Assembly (NCBI GenBank): GCA_030144725.1
Contig: JASKMD010000003.1
Location: 11,659,576 to 11,723,575, forward strand
Length of the DNA stretch: 64,000 nucleotides
Reading direction: 5' to 3'
From: Haematococcus lacustris
Lineage: Eukaryota > Chlorophyta > Chlorophyceae > Chlamydomonadales > Haematococcaceae
Below are positions 51,501-61,645 of the stretch, one piece after another (the first letter of the stretch is position 1; each line of letters starts with the position of its first letter). A program made the translations under genes and the position numbers. The notes under the pieces were generated by a model. That model ran no database searches. It worked only from the letters and a program-made list of their open reading frames with translations, and was not told the DNA's origin.

Positions 51501-52307
51501 CCCTTTTTGTTCAGTAACCCCCCTCCCCCTCCCCCTCCCCCCCCCCTCTCACCCCTCCCCCTCTCACCCCTCCCCCTCTCACCCCTCCCCCTCCCCCCCC
51601 CGCGCCCCCCTCCCCCCGCTGCCCTGCAGGCACCAAGATGTGGATCACCAACGGGCCCAAGGCCAGCACCCTGGTGGTGTACGCCAAGACGGCGCCTGAG
51701 CAGGGCCCACGGCGGCATCACCGCCTTCATCATTGAGCGGGGCATGCCTGGATTCAGCACCGCACAGAAACTGGACAAGCTGGGCATGAGGGGCAGCGAC
51801 ACCTGTGAGGTGGGAGAGGGGGCGGGGAGGGCGCCACGGTGGCAGCTACTAGTGTGGGAGGGGAGGGGTAGCAGGAGCAGGTGCGGGTGCAGGTGCCCAC
51901 CAGCAGCCACTGCTATCCTGTGAGGTGGGAGAGGGGGCGGGGAGGGCGGGGAGGGCGGGGAGGGCGCCACGGCGGGGCAGCTAGTAAGCAGCCTGCCAGC
52001 TGCAACTAGTGTGGGAGGGGATGGGTAGCAGGAGCAGGTGCAGGTGCAGCAGCCACCAGCAGCCAGTGTGGGGGGGGCATCACCTAGGGAGGGGGGGAGA
52101 AGGGGGCACCCACACCGGCAGCAGCAGGCAGCATCAGCTATTGTGAGAGGGGGTCGGGTGGCAGCAGCAGCCAGGCTGCTGGCTGCAGGGAGGGGAGGCA
52201 GCAGGAGGAGCTGCTGATGGCTGATGCTGGTGCGCCTTGGGTATGGCGGCTATGCGTCCTCTCTGTCTGGGGGCAGCGGGGGGGGAAGGTTCACTGCTGG
52301 CTTCTGC

Positions 52308-52344
<37 letters not shown>

Positions 52345-54720
52345 TACTAATGCTGGCTGTGCCCTGGCTGTGCCCTGCTGCCTGCAGCTGGTGTTTGAGA
52401 ATGTCCAGGTGCCCAAGGCAAACGTCCTCGGAGGGCTGAACAATGGTGAGCGGTACCCCCCCACCTTGACCCAGTGAAAGGCCAGGGACGCAGCGGAGCT
52501 GGTGTGTGGGCCCCCAGCCCTTGCTCTTCTCTTCTCACACCATTCCACACCTTCGGGGTTGCCTGTGGCTGTGTGTGCTCCTGGGTCAGGCTGGTGAAGC
52601 CCCCACTGCTTTCTACTGCTCCCTGTCGGCAAAGCAGCGGGGAACCAGGATTAGGGTGAGGCTAGGATGTAGGGGTGGTGGTGGTATAGGGATAGAATGG
52701 ACGGGATGGGATGGATGGGATAGGGTCAAAGTTGGCTAGGGTTCGGGTCAGGGTTGGCTCTTCCACCCGTGTCACTCCCTGGTTGTGCCGCCTCATATCA
52801 CTGCTTGTTGTGCCACTTGTGCCTGCTGGTGTGCCCTCCCTGCCTGCCCTCTTGTGTGCCCTCCCTGCCTGCCCTCCCTGCCTACCCTCTTGTGTGCCCT
52901 GCTTGGCTGCCCTCCCTCTGTCTGGCTGCCCTCCCTGCCTGCCCTCATCTGCCCTGGGCTGCTGCGGCCCAGGCGTGCGTGTGATGATGGAGCGGGGTTA
53001 GACTACGAGCGTCTGGTCCTGGCTGCTGGGCCAGTGGGCCTCATGCAGGCGGCTCTGGACATCGCCCTGCCCTACGCAACACAGCGCACCCAGTTTGGCA
53101 AGGCAGGTCGCAACATCTGGCAAACTGCTGCTCCCGCCTACCCGGCTTCACTTACCACCCGCACACATACCCCTCGGCCACTCTTCCCCCCACTCCCAGA
53201 CCACCCCTCCCCCCCTCCCCCTCCCCTCCCCTCCACCGCACCTCCCCCTCCCCCCTCCCCCTCCCCCTCCCCCTCCCCCTCCCCCTCCCCCTCCCCCTCC
53301 CCCCTCCCCCGCCCCCTCCCCCGTCCCCCTCCCCCTCCCCCTCCCCCTCCCCCTCCCCCCTCCCCCTCCCCCCTCCCCCTCCCCCTCCCCCTCCCCCTCC
53401 CCCTCCCCCTCCCCCCCTCCCCCTCCCCCTCCCCCTCCCCCTCCCCCTCCCCCTCCCCCTCCCCCTCCCCCCTCCCCCTCCCCCTCCCCCTCCCCCTCCC
53501 CCTCCCCCTCCCCCTCCCCCTCCCCCTCCCCCTCCCCCTCCCCCTCCCCCTCCCCCTCCCCCTCCCCCTCCCCCTCCCCTCCCCTCCACCCCCTCCCCTC
53601 CCCTCCACCCTCTCCCCCTCCCCTCCACCCCTGTTCGTGTGCTGCCCTGCAATGGAGCTGCCGCCTGGTGCGCCGCAGGCCATAGGGGAGTTCCAGCTCA
53701 TTCAGGGCAAGCTGGCAGACATGTACAGCCGCCTGCAGGTCAGGGCCCACTGCTGGCCCCCTGCCCCTGCACCCTCATCACTCAGCCTGCTCCTGCCCGA
53801 GCTCCTGATGCTGCCTCTCACACATCACACATCACTCAGCCTGCTCCTGCCCGAGCTCCTGATGCTGCCACGCACACATCTTCCAGCCATTATGCTGCAG
53901 CTGTCATGCAATGTACACATGCTTGGCATGTGCCTGATCTTGATGGTGAAGGGGGGGGGCAGGGTGGGGGTTAGGGCCGCAGGGGGCAGGAGCAGGGGCC
54001 AGGGGCAAGGACAGTGTGCCTGGTCTTCCCTGTAGCATTGCGCTTTCCTCCGCTGTTGCTGCAACATTGTTTGTTCAGTCACTGTTTGCCTTGCCTGACC
54101 CGCTGCGTGCTATGCGGAACTGTGGTGTGCCCTGAACCACAACTGCTGCTTCCGGGTCTTGCCCCGCCGTGTTCTACCTTGCCCCGCCTGTTCTGCCTTG
54201 CCCCACCCTCTTTTGCCCAGCCCCGCCCTGTCCTGCGTTGACTCCCCCTGTCCTGCCTCGACCTGCCCAGGCCAGCCGGTCCTTTGTGTACAGCACAGCA
54301 GTCGCGGCGGACAGTGGCAAGCTTGACCGCAAGGACGCGGCGGCTGTCATCCTATTTGCGGCGGAAAACGCCACGCAGTGTGCGCTGGATGCTATTCAGG
54401 CGAGTCAAGGGCGATGTAGGGCGCAAGGGCGCAGTAGGGCGCAGTTGAGCTGGGAAAGTCGGCGCCATCAGAGGTCTGACCGGAACTTGTCCAGAATCTG
54501 TCCACAACTATTTAGAGCTCAGCGTCGCCTGTTCATCGTCGTTGGAAGGCTACGTCCCCCGCAGGTGTTGGGCGGCAACGGATACATCAACGAGTATGCG
54601 ACTGGGAGGTTGCTGCGAGATGCCAAGCTGTACGAGATTGGCGCCGGCACCAGCGAGGTCCGCCGTTACCTCATCGGCCGCCAGCTGTTCAACGAGTGCG
54701 TGGAAGGTCGATGGGGGTAA
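48546..54720 (+). CDS. IVD: Isovaleryl-CoA dehydrogenase (acyl-CoA dehydrogenase family)
   Basis: Mitochondrial flavoenzyme of leucine breakdown, oxidising isovaleryl-CoA to 3-methylcrotonyl-CoA. Exons: 48546-48804 (transit-like start, then [11 protein letters not shown]), 48892-48908 (17 nt, GITAPQ), 49576-49678, 49999-50075, 50530-50634 ([16 protein letters not shown]), 51630-51809 (TKMWITNGP...[16 protein letters not shown]), 52388-52445, 52973-53102 ([17 protein letters not shown]), 53679-53738 ([15 protein letters not shown]), 54271-54399, 54565-54720 ([20 protein letters not shown] and [12 protein letters not shown]). The LDYERL segment carries the IVD-type catalytic glutamate region. 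Three introns start with GC instead of GT (50076, 53103, 54400). Single-base frame breaks appear at the G run near 49582, at ~51704 and at ~52985-52997, all in homopolymer-like contexts. They are either assembly errors or early decay. The C-terminal residues after FNE differ from relatives, beside a mobile-element relic. Confidence 0.88.
49695..49966. repeat. CCCCCT hexamer array in an intron
   Basis: About 44 pure copies starting roughly 17 bases after the splice donor at 49679. Poly-Pro, Pro-Leu and Gly-Glu frames through it are artefacts. Confidence 0.96.
53200..53600. repeat. CCCCTC-type array in an intron
   Basis: Long run of CCCCCT units with single-base slips (53296, 53351, 53417, 53471) and CCCTCCCCTCCACC variants at the right end, between the donor at 53103 and the acceptor at 53678. 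The 400-residue reading frame through it is not a protein. Confidence 0.95.
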
Positions 54721-54975
54721 GATAATCCTTGCAGAAGGCTGCGGCACGTGCGCAGCATGGCGACGCGGTCCGCGTCAAGGGCTAAGTGTGCTCAGCAAGC
54801 AGGTTTACAAGGGCGTAAGATCGGGACGTGTAGCCGCAAACAGGATGACAGCCGCCGGACCATCGGGCGTAAGATCGGGACATGCAGCCGCGCTCTACAT
54901 TCGTCGCGGTGTAGCCGGTTGGGGCCGCGCCCGGGTAGGCCCGCTCCTATTGGTAAAGGAGTATGGCTGAAGGGT
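54721..54975 (+). pseudogene. Second Fanzor/TnpB-like C-terminal relic
   Basis: Begins directly after the dehydrogenase stop. It shares GTGCGCAGCATGGCGACGCG with the relic at 47416. The reading GVRSGHAAALYIRRGVAGWG parallels the DRDVSAALNI(RR) motif with the first aspartate changed. GGGCGTAAGATCGGGACRTG occurs twice (54810 and 54862), an internal duplication of the motif region. It then runs out toward GLKGIKG-like sequence near 54975. Too decayed to encode an enzyme; assignment depends on the other copy. Confidence 0.4.
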
Positions 54976-55063
54976 ATAAAAGGGTGCTTAGCCACACTAC
55001 GCATACCAAGTGCGGTGGTAAAAGCCCGGGTGGCAAAGATGGGATGGCACGTGGTGACAGTGT

Positions 55064-56187
55064 CAGGCGTTCCCAACATGGGGTTGGTAATCTTCATGCA
55101 ACTGCAGCCCATATACTCCATCATTTGATGTAACGTTTGCTGCGTCTGCTGCAATGCGAAAACGCGCGTTTAATGTAAGACTGGAATTGCCATCGGAGTC
55201 ATTCGATGCGGGCAGCCACATGTGACCCCGGATGTGTCCCAATCGCAGACCGTGGTTAGCTATACTGGTAAGCCACGCCCTTGGCTATCCGTTAGCGATG
55301 CACGACATGTCGGTGGCGCACACCACCGAAGTCCGGCAAACATGGCTGCGCGAGCTTCCTGATGGTGCAGGCCGCTTGGCGAGGATGTGAAGAAACTCGA
55401 ATTCGTGTGCGACATCGCTGTATCGCTGTAATGGTGGGCGGCACAGTAGGGACTAGACACCCCCTCCAGCTATGACCCGCTATATGTTTTCAACCATTGA
55501 ACAACAGCCTGGCCTCACACGGATTTTTTGTAGCATACTCATCAACGCGTCCATGGCACCATGCAACTCAATTATTGGGTTTGTATGTGACAAGATGGAC
55601 CGCTTACAAGGTACACATGCTGAATCAGGCGTTCCCAACATGGGGTTGGCAATCTTCATGCAACTGCAGCCCACCTACTCAATCTTTTGATGTAACGTTT
55701 GTTGTTTCTGCTGCGATGTGATATTGCGCGTTTAATGTAAGACTGGAATTGCCATCGGAGTCTTTCGATGCGGGCAGCCACATGTGACCCCGAATGTGTC
55801 CCAATCGCAGACCGTGGTTAGCTACACCGGTAAGCTACGTCCTTGGCTATCCGTTAGCGATGCACGACATGTCGGTGGCGCACACCACTGAAGTCCGGCA
55901 AACATGGCTGCGCGAGGTTCCTGATGGTGCAAGCCGCTTGGCGAGGATGTGAAGAAACTCGAAACTGTGTGTGGCAGCGCTGTATCGCTGTAATGGTGGG
56001 CGGCACAGTAGGGACTAGTCACCCCCTCCAGCTATGATCCGCTTTATGTTTTGCACCATTGAACAAACAGCCTGACCTCACACAGATTTTTTATAGCATA
56101 CTCACTAACGCGTCCGTGGTACTATGCAACTCAATCATTGGGTTTGTATGTGACAAGTTATACCGCTTACAAGGTACACATGCTGAT
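55064..56187. repeat. Tandem duplication, two copies of a 562-bp unit
   Basis: CAGGCGTTCCCAACATGGGG at 55064 recurs at 55626, and the copies run in parallel through TAATGTAAGACTGGAATTGC, GTGTCCCAATCGCAGACCGT, AACATGGCTGCGCGAG and CTTACAAGGTACACATGCTG with a few percent divergence. No conserved open frame spans both copies, so it looks non-coding. Confidence 0.92.
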
Positions 56188-56526
56188 GGCTACAGGTGCA
56201 CGAGGAGCCGACCGAGCTTGGCTTACCACTCCGCCACGTGGCCACCACCAACACAGCTTGACCCACCATCTCCCAACCTCGTCCTCACCGCCCACCTCCC
56301 AATAGCCCCTCCTCCCAACAGCCCAGCCTCCCCCCTACCTCTCCTTCTCCTCGCCTCCTCCCCCCTACCTCTCCTTCACCCATCTCCTTATCCTTCACCT
56401 CCCATCACCCCAAGCCAAGCCCGTAGCCCCGCTCAGCCACTCACCCCACCCCTCTCAGTCCCTAACCATGAAGAAGAAGAGATTAAGCAAGGCGCATAGT
56501 GCCCATCTCCATGCACTAAACAAGTC
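56188..56526. other. C/T-rich spacer
   Basis: CCTCCC-rich sequence with no supported feature; it could be intronic to the downstream open frame. Confidence 0.3.
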
Positions 56527-56742
56527 GCCAATATGCATCTGACAAGCAGAAGCAGCAGCTTGCGACCTATTTGCAGGAGCACTGTGGTGCTATGTGGACT
56601 TACTACCAGCATCATGTGCAGGCTCAAATGGCCTTGCCCCACCTCTTCGCTGCTCTTGGCAGCTCAGACCAAGCTACGCGCATGGAAGTGGCGATTGATG
56701 TGGTGTACCATGCCGAGCTACGGCTGCCGCCGCCTGAGGATG

Positions 56743-56787
<45 letters not shown>

Positions 56788-57480
56788 TGCAGCAGCAGCA
56801 GCAAGAGGACCCTTATGGCACTTGGCGTCAATATGCATCTGACATTCGTGCCATGGCTGTGAACGGCGACCCTGGCAGCCCCGCATTGCGTTTTCACCTC
56901 GAACAGTACTACCTTGCCTGCCCCATCTCCAATGCCCCAGTGGAGTTCTTGTTGCAGCTGTTGAAGCATGGTGGTGGCAGGTACATGGAGCTGCCAGCTC
57001 TGCTGCAGTTGATGTCCCTACACACATGCAAGGAGGCCATGAAGACTGTGGATGTTCATGATTTGCAGCAGCATATGGGTCAGCTCCGTGCTGAAGTGCG
57101 GCGTAAGGAGGATGCCACAGCTGCAGCACAGCGGTCAGCAAAGGCAGAGCGCCAGATCACAGATGCAACGCACAAGGTCGGGAGGGTTGTGATTAATGTG
57201 GGTGGCCATGCGTGCCAACAGCGGCTTGCAGCGGCCCATGCCCTTGCCTTGGGGGGGCATGATTATGGCCACACAACTGTCGAGGAGGCAATGAAGATGA
57301 CAGGAAAGCAGCTTCAGTCATACCTCCAGTTTCACAAGCAGGAGGTACACACGAGCTGGAGGGTACCCAAGCTACTGAGCCACGTGTGCACCCACATCCG
57401 TGGGAAGCTTGCTGCAGCTGCGCCCCCTCAGCAGCAGCTGACACCTGCAGGCACCACCACTTCGTACGATTACTCGTTTT
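56527..57480 (+). CDS. Unrecognised protein with Gln tract and coiled-coil-like segment
   Basis: The in-frame sequence starts at about RQYASDKQKQQLATYLQ and has no ATG nearby; an upstream exon is likely. It continues through HCGAMWTYYQHHVQAQMALP, a Gln tract (56746-56800, CAG repeats), then RQYASDIRAMAVNGD and HLEQYYLACPISNAPVEFLL. A charged, helix-prone stretch (EVRRKEDATAAAQRSAKAER) and VNVGGHACQQRLAAAHALAL follow, and the frame ends in a Gln/Thr-rich region about 60 bp before the next gene's ATG. RQYASD occurs twice, suggesting an internal duplication. I do not recognise the family. Composition is balanced and protein-like, unlike the satellite frames. It may belong to a mobile element. 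Confidence 0.45.
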
Positions 57481-57537
57481 ATAAGCGGCCTTCAAGAGCA
57501 TACACCAGTGCTTCACTGCATAGTCTTTCCTTCGGAA

Positions 57538-59670
57538 TGCAGTACAAGCTGCGGCAAGCATGGTTGTGTGTGGTCGCATTGTGGAGCTTGCTGCGATGTG
57601 ACGCCTTTGAATGGCACCAATGCAGCATAACCCAGCAGCACACTATTTGCGCACTGGGGTTTGGCGAAAGCTGGACGCCTACGCCGCGCAATGTGTCAGG
57701 GACCCTAACTATCACAGGCATCCCTGGCTCGTCGGCATCCACATTGAACCTCGGCATGTTGGGTCGCAATTCCATGGGACTAGGCAGGTGCAGCTGGAGC
57801 AGATCAGATTTGGTTAGGCCTGGCATCATTTCCCAGTCAGTCAACAGCACTTCTCTTACAACACCTTGTGTTTTGTTATACAGCAAGCGCTCTGAACCTT
57901 CAAGACCTCACAGTGGTCACAGACATCGCTGTGCCCAGGGCCAACACGCCCCTAAACTACCTTGTCCCCTCGAACCTCAGTGACTCAGGCACACTCTCCA
58001 TCACCTACACCAACGTCACGCTGAGGCTGCCGAGCTCCTGCATCTCCTTAGCCCAGTATGCCGCTGCTCTCTGTAGAGGCAACGTGAACTCCAACACCAC
58101 CATCAACAGATGGGGTGTGGGGTACCGTACCTGGGCCACTGCAGTCGTCATCGCCCGCAATCTAAATCTCACATGCGGGCAGCCCTTGCCTCCCTCCTTC
58201 AACCTCATGTGTACTAATGTGCCAGTGACTGAGCCAGAACAGCTGTTGGCAGCGCTGGTTGCCACTGGAGGCATGGCGGTGGGCACAACCAGCTACATCC
58301 ATATCCTGAGCAACATCTCGCTGCAGGTGACTGGCTGCCAGTAGATGAATAGCTGTGTGAGAGTGTGGCAGCAGAGCATGCAAGCCTGTTTGACAAGGGT
58401 CAGGGCTCACTACCATGCCCCGTGGCTCTACGGCTGCTTCTGACATCACATCGCCCTCTCCTTCCCTTGCCCAGCACCAGTGGCTGACTGGCTAGGAGTG
58501 TGTGCCAGGTCCTGGCACACTTCGACCAGCTAAGCGCCAGCTACATGTGCCAGCTACATGTGCCAGCTACATGTGCCAGCTACATGTGCCAGCTACAAGT
58601 GCCAGCTACAAGTGCCAGCTACAGCACCTCCCTCGTCAGCCCAGCAGGCAACAAGTGTCCACGCAAAGGCAACATGCTGGGACCCTCACCAGTGTTGTGG
58701 TGTTTTGTGTTCATTAAGTCAACACCCCCCATGCACATGGCATGTACGCCTTCCACCTACACTATTGCCTGACCCATGGGACGGGGCTTGAACATGTCGT
58801 GAATCTGGCTTGACAAACATGCACTGCTGCTATCTAATGACAGCTCAATGGAAAGCCACAGGCACACATGAATCTGCAGGCTGTTGCCTATGAACCATGG
58901 GCAGGCGCCCTAGCCACGCCCCGCTGGTGCTCAGACCGAGGGCAGCTGGTGAACGTCACAAACATGGTGGTCATAGCAGGTGCGTGTGAGCTGCCCGGCA
59001 CCATGCACCGCACTGACGGCCTGGTGAGGCATGTATGTCCCTCCATCAACCTGGGCTCCTCCAGGCATCCAGGCAGGCATCCAGGCAGGCAGGGCTCCCA
59101 TCCATCCAGGCAGGGTGTGCGGGATAGGGGCGCGCTTCATTCCTTGTTGGTATCTCAGCTACCACCATCAGGCACCTGCTAGGACTGCGACGCATTGCAT
59201 CACAGGCTGGGAGGAGGGCTGGGAGGAGGGCTGGGAGGAGGGCTGGGAGGAGGGCTGGGAGGAGGGCTGGGGGCTCCACAAGCTGAATTGAATGTGTGGG
59301 GGGTCCCTGCAGGACCCTTGCCTGGCTGGCCTGGCTGCATGGACCCACATAAAGCCAGGCAGCCCCCCATGTGCTCTCCACACCACGCTTGTAGGCGTGC
59401 CTTCGCCTGGCAACCCCCGCCCCGAGCTGGACTGGGCTGCGTAAGATTGGTGGCAGCCGCTGCAGCTACAGTACGAGACGGCTGAGTGTGCCCCTGACGG
59501 TGGCTGCTGCTTGGATGGCCGCAGGTGGTGTGGTGTGATGAATGCGTATGCACCCACAGCGCAAGTCATCCTCCAGAACCTCACTCTGGTCAACCTGCCA
59601 GTAGGGGGTCCCGCGGCACTGCCTATGTCACTCTTCACGGCGCTTGGCTTCATGGTGCAGTTTAAGAGGT
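57538..59670 (+). CDS. Secreted glycoprotein, possible beta-helix repeats (partial model)
   Basis: ATG 57538 opens a signal peptide (KLRQAWLCVVALWSLLRCDA). Exon 1 runs to ~57788, and exon 2 (57891-58326) joins in phase, giving SALNLQDLTVVTDIAV. Exon 3 is ~58880-58979 (PRWCSDRGQLVNVTNMVVIA). A further coding block lies at ~59471-59669, with CAPDGGCCLDGRRWCG then QVILQNLTLVNLPVGG. Short strand-like phrases recur (LQDLTVV, ARNLNLTC, ILSNISLQ, LQNLTLVNL), suggesting a right-handed beta-helix-like cell-wall or extracellular protein. Many Asn-x-Ser/Thr sites and paired cysteines fit secretion. Exons between 58979 and 59471 and after 59670 are unresolved, so the protein end is unknown. No enzymatic motif is visible. 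Confidence 0.6.
58533..58625. repeat. 13-bp CCAGCTACATGTG tandem repeat
   Basis: Seven or so copies of GCCAGCTACA(T/A)GT in an intron of the secreted glycoprotein gene. Confidence 0.9.
59203..59272. repeat. GGAGGGCTG tandem repeat
   Basis: Six near-identical GGGCTGGGAGGA units within an intron of the secreted glycoprotein gene. Confidence 0.85.
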
Positions 59671-59882
59671 GGGCATCATGCAGAGCCATGCATGCAGCCA
59701 GGCCCAGGCACACCTCGCCCTGGCACTGTCCGTGCCTGGCAGTCACAGTACTCATGGTTTGTGGGTGTGGTGGCAGGGGTGAACCAGGTGGTGGCACCCT
59801 GCACCTGAGGCGTGTGAAGGCCAGAGCTGCCAGGCAGCCCAAGGTCTTGCGAGGACTGCCCCTGGCACCCCACCTGGAACTA

Positions 59883-60040
59883 GGGAGGGGGAGGGGGAGG
59901 GGGAGGGGGAGGGGGAGGGGGAGGGGGAGGGGGAGGGGGAGGGGGAGGGGGAGGGGGAGGGGGAGGGGGAGGGGGAGGGGGAGGGGGAGGGGGAGGGGGA
60001 GGGGGAGGGGGAGGGGGGAGGGGGAGGGGGAGGGGGAGGG
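59883..60040. repeat. GGGGGA hexamer array
   Basis: About 25 copies of GGGGGA with one extra G at ~60016, downstream of the last recognised glycoprotein exon. Confidence 0.95.
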
Positions 60041-60439
60041 CTGCCAGGCATAGCCCAGGCCTCCTTGGTAGCTGGCCTGCAGCTTTAAGCCGTGATGGCA
60101 GTCAGGCAGCGTGCCACATCACTTTCCATCACATCCCCTTTCTATGTAGTAGATAATTGGCGCTCCGAGAGCATTATGCGAAAATAATGGCCGAGGCCGA
60201 GGTGGCGCGGACATACATGCCGAGGCGTAGCCGAGGGATGTATGGTAGCAGAGCCGAGGACGAGACCATTAATTCGCTTAGTGCGCGAGGTCAAGGCGGT
60301 TATCTAGTATATTTGAGGTTCCCCAATCTCGTAACCGCCCCCCCTCCCCCGTTGACCAACACCATATCTCCCGTTGACCAACGCTATCACCAACCCTTCT
60401 CAACACAGCCGCTCTATAAACGCTTCCCGACGCTGATTG

Positions 60440-60605
60440 CGAGAATCGTACTTTGCCGCTCGACAATTATCAATTGCCGCTCGACAATTATCAATTGCCG
60501 CTCGACCATTATCACTTCGCCAGTCGACCATTATGCGTTGCCGCTCGACCAATATGCTTTGCCGCTCGACCATTATGCTTCGCCGGTCGACACATATCGA
60601 CTGCC
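60440..60605. repeat. Degenerate ~20-21-bp repeat CGCTCGACNATTATCA
   Basis: Seven or eight diverged copies of TTGCCGCTCGACAATTATCA, with CATTATGC and GCCAGTCGACC variants. The repeat lies in an AT-richer region unlike the flanking satellites. It may be the untranslated leader of the retroelement further right. Confidence 0.75.
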
Positions 60606-61645
60606 TCAACTAGCCTATAACCCTAGCCCACTCCTAAGCGGCTTCCTCCGACCTGAAAAACGACGAAAGACGTAGCTTCTAGTCAACATGCCAGCCTGGC
60701 ACTTATGAGTAGACATGCCAGCCTGGCAATATGTTCGATAAGCTATCGCGTAGCGTCGCATTGGCTACGTTGAGGTTGCATCGGTAGCGGAAGGAAGTTG
60801 TTTTGAATAACTCGCGACTTGCAAGTTGCGACGTGCAAGCCATACATGCAACTAGCACACTCGCGACTTGCGCTTCACTTGCGGAACACGCGGGTCTGCC
60901 TGCTAGCACTTTGCGGCCTTGGTAAACTGACCCGAGTTATGGAAAAATATTGACGCCTATATTTTTCCCTATACCTCAAATATGCCCAAGGAACTAGGCA
61001 ACCTGGGCTGGGCCCACATCATTGTGGACCGCCTAATTTGGGCCTACCCGAGTGGCCGTGTGCCCAAGACGTATACATACATATCTATACAGGGGCGTAG
61101 CGGGCTCATACATACACTATATTATATATACATTATCCATATCTGATACATACATACACTATATTATACAGGGGCGTAGCGGGCTCCGGGCCACCTGGAA
61201 CTTGGTCTGTGTGATATGTGCCACCTGGATTGAGCCCACCCGGGTGACTGCGTGCCCCCGACATGACTGCAGGGACGCAGTGGGCTCAGGGCTGACCAAG
61301 CTGCAGCTGCTGTCATGCACCCTGTTCCTCCCCAGCGATGAGGTCAGTGGGTTCACGCCCCCACCCGCACCCGCACCCACACCCCCACCTGCACCCCTAC
61401 CCACCTCAGCATTTGAGACTCAGCACATATCTATCATGCAGCTAGGGCATGAGGCCCCTCACTGCCACCTCAAACACCTGGCTCCAGGTTGGTTGCAACA
61501 AGCAGGTCCTTGACCTCCGTCACCTGCTTGGGGCTTCCAGCCTGCAGGCCTGTTGGGCTTGCTGCTGTTCAGCCGCCTCTCGTAGGGCTGGGGGCTGTTC
61601 ACAGCTGATCTGACCCAGCTGGTGCGAAACTCGTCCCCGCCTTGA
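60606..61645. other. Stretch upstream of the retroelement frame
   Basis: No gene is supported. GGGGCGTAGCGGGCTC occurs at 61095 and 61171, each beside TACATACACTATATTATA, so there is a ~75-bp tandem duplication at about 61075-61190. The segment 61260-61500 reads partly like protein but in short frames only. Confidence 0.4.
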
